Assembly (NCBI GenBank): GCA_021775415.1
Contig: JAJFHV010000006.1
Location: forward strand, 84,858-148,857
Direction: 5' to 3'
DNA: 64,000 nucleotides
Origin: Hyphomicrobiales bacterium
Lineage (GTDB): Bacteria; Pseudomonadota; Alphaproteobacteria; Rhizobiales; Rhizobiaceae
Part shown: positions 57,760 through 64,000 of the stretch, piece after piece
Layout: the number at the start of each line of letters is the position of its first letter
How positions within the stretch are numbered: position 1 is the stretch's first letter
The notes under the pieces: generated by a model
Seen by the model: the letters and a program-made list of their open reading frames with translations, nothing else
What the model was told of the DNA's origin: nothing
The model's database searches: none
Made by a program: the position numbers and the translations under genes

Positions 57760-60700
57760 GACTTGAACGCTGGGAGCTTCAGCTTACCCAATCCGCCAAA
57801 CAGCATGAAGTAGACGCCCGGTACAAAAAACAGTGTCAGGATTGATGAGAAGCCAAGCCCACCGATCATCAATGCTGCCATCGGCTCGAACAGGGCACCA
57901 CCACCTATCGCCATCGGCATCAGTCCGAGAATGGTTGTAAGCGAGGTGAGCAGGATTGGCGTTACCCGCTTCTTCGAGGCGGCAATAACCGCCTCACGCA
58001 AGTCGAGTTTCTCCCGCTCAATATCGATCTGATCGATCAACACGATTGCATTGTTGATGATAATTCCGGCAAGCGAAATCATGCCCAAAATCGCAAAGAA
58101 TGACAGGGGTTGACCGGTGATCAACAATGCAATTGGCGCGCCAATTATCACCAGTGGGATCGTCATGAAGGTGAGCAATACCCGACGCGCAGAATTGAAC
58201 TGAAATACCAGCGCGATCAGCATTACGGTGAGCGCTGCTGGCATACCCCCCAACAAGAGATTGTTGACCTTTGAACTGTCTTCAATTTCACCACCAACCT
58301 TCAAATCATATCCGGGTTTCAAATCCAGTTTCTCCAACGCAGGCCCCATCAACGCCACCACTTCGTTGGCGGCCAGATAATTACTCTTTCCGGATATCTT
58401 TATCTGCCTCACCTGGTTTACCCGTCGCAATTGCGAGAACTCCAGCTTGGGTTCAAAGGTCGCGACCTGGTCAAGCGAGATCAACTGGCCACCGGCAGCA
58501 ACAGAGAGGTTTGCGAGATCTTCGATACTGTCCCGGAAGCTTTCACCGGCCCGCACGACAATGGGTATTGAATCAGTCCCCTCGCGATATGTCGATTGGG
58601 TGGTTCCGGAAAAAAACGTGTTCATGATGTTGGAAATGTCCTCAGATGTAATACCGAGTTCACGCGCCTTGTCCTGGGCAACATTGATAATGATCTTCAG
58701 GCTCTTGTTACCCCAGTCGTTTTCGTTCTGCGTAATTCCTGGAATTTCCGAAAAAGCATTCTCAACCAGTTTTGCCTTGTCGAGCAATTCATCTGCATCC
58801 GGCCCGGTTATCTTGATCTCGACAATACCGGACTCACCACCGCCCATGGAAAGTCGTTTCACCTTGAAGCGGGCAGCGGGTTGGTTTTCCAGCAGATAGG
58901 GATACGCCCGTTCAGCCGCTGCAACCGCACTGTCAAAACTGGTCGTGTTGACCAAAATGAACGCGCTCGCTGGATTGGTATCTGCCGGATTAAGCGCCAG
59001 ATAAAACCGCGGACCGCCATCTCCAACAAACACTGTCGTATCGACAACTTCGGGATTTACTTCCTTGTCCAAAAGCCATCTCTCAACAGCCAATGCTTCC
59101 TTTTCGGTCGCCGAAATCGCAGTTCCCTTGGGCATGTCCAGATAGATCAAAAACTCGGCACGCTCGCTGAGGGGAAACATTTCCTGTTTGACCGAAGAAA
59201 ATAGCGTCGTGGAACTGTAGACCGCACCATAAGCTATCACCACGATCAGCGGTGCGAATGCCAGGGATTTGCCAACAACTATTCCGTAGGTTCGAACCAG
59301 TAAATTAACCTCACCCGGCTCCTTTTGCTTGGGCTTTTTGCGGCTGAACCAAACACTCAAGGATGGAAGAATATAAAGCGCAGATAACCACGACCCCAAC
59401 AACATCAGCGCTACAACAGCACCAAGAGAGAATGCAAATTCACCTTCAACCCCATCGAGGATCAACAGCGGAATAAACGCTGATACAGTGGTAATGGAGG
59501 CAACGCCAAGCGGCACAAGGAATTGCTTGCCCGCTCCAAGAGCGGCATCGCGTGGATCATCCCCTCGCCCAATTCGGGTTTGAATATCCTCCACCACAAC
59601 CAGGCCGTTGTCGACCAGCAGACCGAGGGAAATGATGACTGCTGCAATTGAAATCTGCTGCAAATCAACCTCCAGATACTGCATCCCCATCAAGGCAAAC
59701 ATCACGGTGAAAGGAACAATGCAGGCGATGATCAGCGAGGCACGAAGTCCAAGAAAAACCATCATCACCAGCACAACAACTCCGAATGTCTGCGCAACAT
59801 TCGTCAAAGCGTTGTTGATGGACGTGGTAACGTTTGCTTCCTGGAACGTGGAAAAATTATAGGAAATTCCGATCGGCTGCGATTGCTCAAACTTCGGCAC
59901 CGCCACATTCAATCGCTGCCCGATTTGCTGGATGTCTTCACTGTCCGACATCTCCACACTGACGACGACTGACGGTTGAGTATTATAATATACCGGTTTG
60001 TTTTTTGGCGTTTCATAGCCGCGTCGAACGGTCATTAAGTCCTTTAATCGGACAAAACCACTAAGTCCCTGAACCTTGGTAAGGATGTTGCCGATTTCCT
60101 CTACAGATCCCAAATCGCCATTGGCTTCGAGAATGAGGTTTGTACCACCAGCATCAAGTTGCCCGGCAGGCAGGATTACGTTCTGGGCGCTTAGATCGTC
60201 TAGCACCTGGTTGAGCTGTACTCCAACTGCAGCGAGCTTTCGTGAATCCAGTTCAAGCCAGATCCGCTCTTCCTGAACGCCAAAAAGCGAAACCTTGGAT
60301 ATCCCGTCGACAGTATAAAGCTGCTTGCGAAGATCGTCCGCTGCATCCTCGATTTCAGCGTAGGAAAAACCTTCTCCTGTAACCGCGATGGTGGCAATCG
60401 CCACATCCCCATAATTGGTGTTTACAAAAGGCCCCTTGGTTCCATCTGGCAGGTCATTCTTGACGTCGTCCATCCGGTTTCGAATATCCTGGAAGACATC
60501 TTCCATATTGGCTTTCGGGACATTGTCATAAACATCCAGCGTAATAACGGCACTTCCGGTTGTGACCAGGGAATTGATATCTTCAATTTCACCAATTTCG
60601 CGAGCCTCGCGTTCAATGGGCTCAACAATGAGGTCCTCCATCCGGTCTGGAGACATGCCGGCAAACTGAACCGAAACAATCGCATTTCGAATGGTGATTG

Positions 60701-60818
60701 CCGGATTCTCGCGTTTGGGAATACCCGCATAGACCAGCAATCCCTGGACGATGAGACCGATCATGATCAGGATTGTCAGGCGGGATTTATTGATCCCGAA
60801 AGCTGTCAGGAAATTCAT
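57756..60818 (-). CDS. RND-family efflux pump inner-membrane subunit
   Basis: A 1020-residue RND transporter with twelve expected membrane helices, the first at about 14-33, and two large periplasmic loops. Helix 4 region reads LGLLVDNGLVVVEDI (the proton-relay Asp position) and helix 10-12 carry LGMISLAGIIINNAIVLID. It has the typical length of AcrB relatives and is closer to CusA/metal- or lipid-exporting HAE2-like members only in general outline; substrate is unknown. It follows the membrane fusion protein gene by 10 bp. Confidence 0.93.
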   Translation of the reverse strand: MNFLTAFGINKSRLTILIMIGLIVQGLLVYAGIPKRENPAITIRNAIVSVQFAGMSPDRMEDLIVEPIEREAREIGEIEDINSLVTTGSAVITLDVYDNVPKANMEDVFQDIRNRMDDVKNDLPDGTKGPFVNTNYGDVAIATIAVTGEGFSYAEIEDAADDLRKQLYTVDGISKVSLFGVQEERIWLELDSRKLAAVGVQLNQVLDDLSAQNVILPAGQLDAGGTNLILEANGDLGSVEEIGNILTKVQGLSGFVRLKDLMTVRRGYETPKNKPVYYNTQPSVVVSVEMSDSEDIQQIGQRLNVAVPKFEQSQPIGISYNFSTFQEANVTTSINNALTNVAQTFGVVVLVMMVFLGLRASLIIACIVPFTVMFALMGMQYLEVDLQQISIAAVIISLGLLVDNGLVVVEDIQTRIGRGDDPRDAALGAGKQFLVPLGVASITTVSAFIPLLILDGVEGEFAFSLGAVVALMLLGSWLSALYILPSLSVWFSRKKPKQKEPGEVNLLVRTYGIVVGKSLAFAPLIVVIAYGAVYSSTTLFSSVKQEMFPLSERAEFLIYLDMPKGTAISATEKEALAVERWLLDKEVNPEVVDTTVFVGDGGPRFYLALNPADTNPASAFILVNTTSFDSAVAAAERAYPYLLENQPAARFKVKRLSMGGGESGIVEIKITGPDADELLDKAKLVENAFSEIPGITQNENDWGNKSLKIIINVAQDKARELGITSEDISNIMNTFFSGTTQSTYREGTDSIPIVVRAGESFRDSIEDLANLSVAAGGQLISLDQVATFEPKLEFSQLRRVNQVRQIKISGKSNYLAANEVVALMGPALEKLDLKPGYDLKVGGEIEDSSKVNNLLLGGMPAALTVMLIALVFQFNSARRVLLTFMTIPLVIIGAPIALLITGQPLSFFAILGMISLAGIIINNAIVLIDQIDIEREKLDLREAVIAASKKRVTPILLTSLTTILGLMPMAIGGGALFEPMAALMIGGLGFSSILTLFFVPGVYFMLFGGLGKLKLPAFKS

Positions 60819-60828
60819 CTAACCGCTC

Positions 60829-61941
60829 CTACTGCGAATCTGGAAGGAGTTTGACCTTCTGTCCGTCACGCAGGAACGTAACACCCGCCGATGCAACCCG
60901 GTCTCCAAGCTCGAGTCCATCAATTGCGATGATCGAATTTTCACGCACGCCCACAATGGTGATTTTTCGTTGCTTCACCGTTTTTGTGGCGGTGTCATAA
61001 ACGTAGACGACAGCAGTACCTGGATCGGCGGCATTCTTCGGCGGATCAAGTTGCCCCTGGAAAGGCAGCACAGAAAGGGGGAGAGTGAACCCCTCACCTT
61101 TCGGCACGGCAAACTCGATGGCAATTTCAACTGCCATTCCTGCCTTGATCGATGGGTCAATTTCCTCAAGTTTCACGACAACCGGAAATGACGAGACTGT
61201 ATCTGCTCGCGCACCCAATTCACTGACATGCCCACCCAAAACAATATCGGGATTATCAGCCAGCCGGATTTTCACTTTTTTTCCAACAGCCAGTTGATTG
61301 ACCACTTCGAAGCTCACCGAAAAGCTGGTTTCGAATTCTTCAGCCGCATATATCGTTGCCACCGCCGCTCCGGGAGAGACATTCGCGAAGGATTGCACTT
61401 CAACAGAATTAAGAATGCCATCATAGGGAGCCGTGAGCTGCGCCTTTGTCAGATTTTCACCGGCAGTATCAAGAGCGCGTTCGGCTTGCACTACTTGCGC
61501 GGCACTGGTTTCCGCATCCGTTCTCGCCTTGTCGGCCACAGCTTTCGTGGCAACACCCTTTGTCAGCAGGTCAGCCTTGCGCTTTGAATCCTCTGCCGCA
61601 TTTTTGGCGGTGGATTGCGCTTGCGCTAGAGCAGCCTCAGCAGACTCAACCTGAATCTCAAGTGAACGTGTGTCAATTTCAGCCAGGATATCGCCCTTCT
61701 TCACAACCTGACCCACATCCAGATTGACCTCGTTCAAGCGACCGGAAATCTCAAACGACAGCGTGGAAACGGAACCAGGCTGCAGCACACTTGGGTAGCG
61801 GCGGACGGTTGTCTGTTCAGTTTCCACAATCAGGAATGTCTTAAGACCGCGTACTGGTGGCTCGGGGATATTGTCCGGGGTCTCCCCTTCACAAGCTGAC
61901 AACACACCCAGAAGGATAACCAATACCAAAGCACGCAACAT
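60829..61941 (-). CDS. RND efflux membrane fusion lipoprotein
   Basis: A 370-residue periplasmic adaptor. The start at ATG 61941 gives a lipoprotein signal with lipobox LSAC (MLRALVLVILLGVLSAC). The domains in order are a beta-barrel/lipoyl region (VNLDVGQVVKKGDILAEID), a helical hairpin rich in Ala and Glu (AEAALAQAQSTAKNAAEDS), and the second lipoyl half. It links the RND pump to an outer-membrane channel. No TolC-like gene is adjacent. Confidence 0.92.
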   Translation of the reverse strand: MLRALVLVILLGVLSACEGETPDNIPEPPVRGLKTFLIVETEQTTVRRYPSVLQPGSVSTLSFEISGRLNEVNLDVGQVVKKGDILAEIDTRSLEIQVESAEAALAQAQSTAKNAAEDSKRKADLLTKGVATKAVADKARTDAETSAAQVVQAERALDTAGENLTKAQLTAPYDGILNSVEVQSFANVSPGAAVATIYAAEEFETSFSVSFEVVNQLAVGKKVKIRLADNPDIVLGGHVSELGARADTVSSFPVVVKLEEIDPSIKAGMAVEIAIEFAVPKGEGFTLPLSVLPFQGQLDPPKNAADPGTAVVYVYDTATKTVKQRKITIVGVRENSIIAIDGLELGDRVASAGVTFLRDGQKVKLLPDSQ

Positions 61942-62152
61942 AATTCCCAATCCTTGATTGAAACCCGACAGGCAATTTTTCAATTATTGCATTGCTTGGA
62001 TTGCCGGACAATGCATCTCAAAAGGAATGCACGGGAAACATCCTGCCAGTAATCAACAGTAATATTGCCTGGAGCAACCGAAACAAGCTATGAGACTGTG
62101 AGAGATAATCTTCGATGCAGTAAGCGCCGGATGTGTAGGGTTCAACGGAAAA

Positions 62153-62836
62153 ATGCAAACAACCAACAACAAACAGATATTTTACGACGATCTGAAAAGA
62201 CGGATTCTGACCCTCGACCTTGAGCCGGGTGCCGACCTTGATGAACGAAGGTTGAGTGAAGAATACAAGATTTCCCGGACTCCGGTTCGAGACGTTTTCC
62301 ACCAGCTTTCCGGCGAAGGATACATCGAAATCCAGAACAATCGTGGCGCGATTGTTTCCATGATGTCTCACAAGACGTTGCGCGATTTCTTCGTTACCGC
62401 CCCCGCAATTTACGACGTCATAGCCCAGCGTGCCGCAGACCATGCGCGACCTGCACAGATAAACGCCCTTAAGGATGTACAGTTTGAGATCCGTCGTTGT
62501 ATTGACAACAACAGCCTTGAAGACATGGCGTACCGCAATTGCCAGTTTCATGTCGTGATGGGGGAAATGGCCGACAATGACTATTTGATGCCATCCCTTC
62601 AACGCCTGCTTCTCGATCATGCACGCATCGGACAGACGTTCTACCAACCCCAAAACCTTCAGATGAACGAAAGGTTTGCCGATGCCTGCAACCAGCACGA
62701 TCAATTCATAGAAGCGATTGAGGCACATGATTCAAAACGCGCTGTCGAAATTTCCAATGCTCATTGGCTCCTGTCCAAAAAGATCATGGATCAACTGGTC
62801 CAGAAAATCTCGATTACGCTGAAATCGATTTCCTGA
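62153..62836 (+). CDS. GntR-family regulator (FCD effector domain)
   Basis: A 227-residue GntR/FadR-type regulator: winged helix (residues about 5-70: LSEEYKISRTPVRDVFHQL) and an all-helical FCD domain (about 85-220) with ligand-binding His and Asp residues. It is transcribed away from the pump operon, 212 bp between starts, and may regulate it; an unlinked catabolic target is equally possible. Confidence 0.88.
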   Translation: MQTTNNKQIFYDDLKRRILTLDLEPGADLDERRLSEEYKISRTPVRDVFHQLSGEGYIEIQNNRGAIVSMMSHKTLRDFFVTAPAIYDVIAQRAADHARPAQINALKDVQFEIRRCIDNNSLEDMAYRNCQFHVVMGEMADNDYLMPSLQRLLLDHARIGQTFYQPQNLQMNERFADACNQHDQFIEAIEAHDSKRAVEISNAHWLLSKKIMDQLVQKISITLKSIS

Positions 62837-62963
62837 ATTTGCGTCAATGCAGCAGCGACCATCAAATCCTCAGCCACTTTTCTGACGGCGGACAGTCATT
62901 GAGGTTGTGCCACGGAGAGGATACGGTTCAATTTATGACCGAGCCTACACCAAGGAAAAATTG

Positions 62964-63563
62964 ATGAGACTGCTAATATTTCCCCTACTATTTGTTACCT
63001 CAATAGTTCCTGCATTTGCTGATCCCTGCCACGACCGTTTTACCGAATTATTGATAGGCGGTAATCAAAAAATGGGCCCTGTGCGATTACATATCACTCA
63101 GGAAATAGTCGGTGGTAAAACGAGCCTTAATTATCATCACAGTGATGGTGAGGGGAACGGGATGACCGAAATGATCGAGCCGGTCGATGATCCATGGTCG
63201 CTGTTTATCGGTGACAACATGTACAGATCCGACGACAAAGGCAAAAGCTGGAGTTTCATTAACTCATACGATGCTGAGAAAAGTCTGGCCGATATGAAAG
63301 TTGCTATGACGAAAGATGCTGCTGAAGCTATGGGCGTTGCGTGCGGCGAAGAAGACCTGGAGGGCGTTGCCCACGAGGTTGTAGAAGGAAACTACAATTC
63401 AACGATGGTCTCCGGCGCTTCGATTTATCAAAAATACTGGGTTAATCCGCAGACTGGCTGGATCGTGAAGTCCTATGGGCATACAAAAAGCGGTGGCTTT
63501 GAATCAAAGACCACCCAACTGATAGAACCAGCACCCGATTTGGTATTGCCTAAACCGAAGTAA
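62964..63563 (+). CDS. Secreted protein of unknown function
   Basis: A 199-residue protein with a signal peptide (MRLLIFPLLFVTSIVPAFA, cleavage near 19) and Cys residues near 22 and 118 that might pair. The mature part has alternating strands and WVNPQTGWIVKSYGHT near the C-terminus, reminiscent of lipoprotein-carrier or hydrolase-like scaffolds but not enough to name. The ATG at 62964 has AAGGA 7-8 nt upstream; earlier in-frame ATGs are not needed. It is probably monocistronic. Confidence 0.6.
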   Translation: MRLLIFPLLFVTSIVPAFADPCHDRFTELLIGGNQKMGPVRLHITQEIVGGKTSLNYHHSDGEGNGMTEMIEPVDDPWSLFIGDNMYRSDDKGKSWSFINSYDAEKSLADMKVAMTKDAAEAMGVACGEEDLEGVAHEVVEGNYNSTMVSGASIYQKYWVNPQTGWIVKSYGHTKSGGFESKTTQLIEPAPDLVLPKPK

Positions 63564-63590
63564 ACTATTCAAACATCCAGCAATTCATCT

Positions 63591-63713
63591 CTAAATATCA
63601 ACCTCGGCAAATTCAGCGTTCTCCTGAATGAACGCGAACCATGCTTCGGGCTTGTTGCCCATGAGCGTACAATAGAATTCTCCGGAGATAGGTAGCGAAC
63701 TCCAATAAATTAA
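63591..63713 (-). pseudogene. C-terminal remnant of a truncated gene
   Basis: On the minus strand about 40 codons are open to a TAG at 63591 and read like a real protein end (SLPISGEFYCTL, EAWFAFIQEN, then EFAEVDI). There is no good start and a stop codon lies at 63714. The reading frame has a coding look but no family that I recognise. It sits directly beside the end of an IS30-like element, so it is probably the tail of a gene cut by that insertion. Confidence 0.45.
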
Positions 63714-63881
63714 TCAGGGAGTTGGTCAGGACATCTATTGTCTTGTTAGTTCACAGTTCCTTGCGTTTTCGACATTTCAGCTGATGTCGTAAGCGAGATA
63801 TTGAAGCCAGCACAACATGGTCGCTTTGTCTGTATAGCCGATATTGACCTAAGCAGTTTATGTCCGCTTTGGGTTGCCACC
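63714..63881. other. Non-coding end region of the IS30-like element
   Basis: 168 bp between the truncated gene and the transposase stop. No convincing coding frame is seen. It should include the terminal inverted repeat of the insertion sequence, but I could not identify it without the other end. Confidence 0.4.
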
Positions 63882-64000
63882 TCAATCGGTCGACGCAACA
63901 CATTGGTTAAATCTGTCTGCCGGGGTTTCAAATTGCAAGGTCTTTCTGGGCCGTTCGTTTAGCTGTCTTGCGACCCTGTTGAGATGTGCCTGTGAGTGTT
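63882..64000 (-). mobile_element. IS30-family transposase, C-terminal end (partial, runs off the window)
   Basis: The minus strand encodes the end of an IS30-type transposase: HLNRVARQLNERPRKTLQFE, followed by the TPADRFNQC segment and a stop at 63882. The NxRPRKTLxFExPAxR pattern near the C-terminus is characteristic of IS30-family DDE transposases. Only about 39 codons are visible; the catalytic core lies beyond the right edge. Confidence 0.85.

Noticed and set aside
1..64000. CRISPR arrays, tRNA or rRNA genes, phage or conjugation genes
   Set aside because: I looked for regularly spaced repeats, tRNA-like T-loop sequences and phage or transfer protein motifs and saw none; the only mobile DNA is at the right edge.

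Overview
The window looks like chromosomal DNA from a methylotrophy-capable, probably marine alphaproteobacterium, most likely Hyphomicrobiales (Rhizobiales). Three things suggest this: a serine-cycle block (malate-CoA ligase mtkAB, malyl-CoA lyase, serine-glyoxylate aminotransferase), a glxBCD glutamate-synthase-like operon, and a dense set of genes for quaternary and methylated amines (betaine uptake, choline dehydrogenase, MttB-type methyltransferase, dimethylglycine dehydrogenase, hydroxyproline-betaine epimerase with a Rieske demethylase). Composition is even (roughly 50-53% G+C by eye) and coding density is high. I saw no tRNA, rRNA or CRISPR array. The only mobile DNA is the end of an IS30-like transposase at the right edge.

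Layout. 1-8.2 kb (minus): probable operon mttB-like, kbl, tdh, a secreted unknown and a dimethylglycine/sarcosine dehydrogenase, then a GcvT-family protein cut by the window edge; it is divergent from a LysR gene whose start codon lies inside a perfect palindrome. 9.3-19.1 kb: EamA transporter, GGDEF-EAL protein, AruI-like ThDP decarboxylase with an ABM protein, a secreted barrel-like protein, AlkB-like hydroxylase, KAS III-like enzyme and SodC. 19.1-24.8 kb: serine-cycle genes around an atypical response regulator, with a repeated ATACCAA box on both promoter sides. 24.9-33.6 kb: FAD monooxygenase, divergent EF-G-like protein, glxBCD, XRE-cupin regulator, DMSP-lyase-like cupin and sterol-desaturase-like protein. 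33.7-40.8 kb: HpbD-like epimerase, TIM-barrel isomerase, LysR, Rieske oxygenase, DOPA-dioxygenase-like protein, Asp/Glu racemase-like, D-amino-acid dehydrogenase and RidA. 40.9-47.7 kb: typA, proXWV and a choline-dehydrogenase-like oxidase. 47.7-54.3 kb: hybrid kinase and a two-gene operon in which both enzymes carry an N-terminal Rieske domain. 54.5-64 kb: PilZ, LysR, 3-hydroxyacid dehydrogenase, class II aldolase, RND pump, GntR, a secreted unknown, a truncated gene and the IS end.

How it fits together (inference). Betaines are imported (proXWV) or made from choline, stripped of methyl groups by the MttB-like protein, the Rieske oxygenase and the dimethylglycine dehydrogenase, and reach glycine, which kbl/tdh link to threonine. 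Released C1 units go to folate, and the serine cycle can assimilate them. The least explained unit is the Rieske-GltS/Rieske-ThDP pair at 50.7-54.3 kb. It contains all cofactor motifs for an electron-transferring two-enzyme system, but I know of no assigned substrate.
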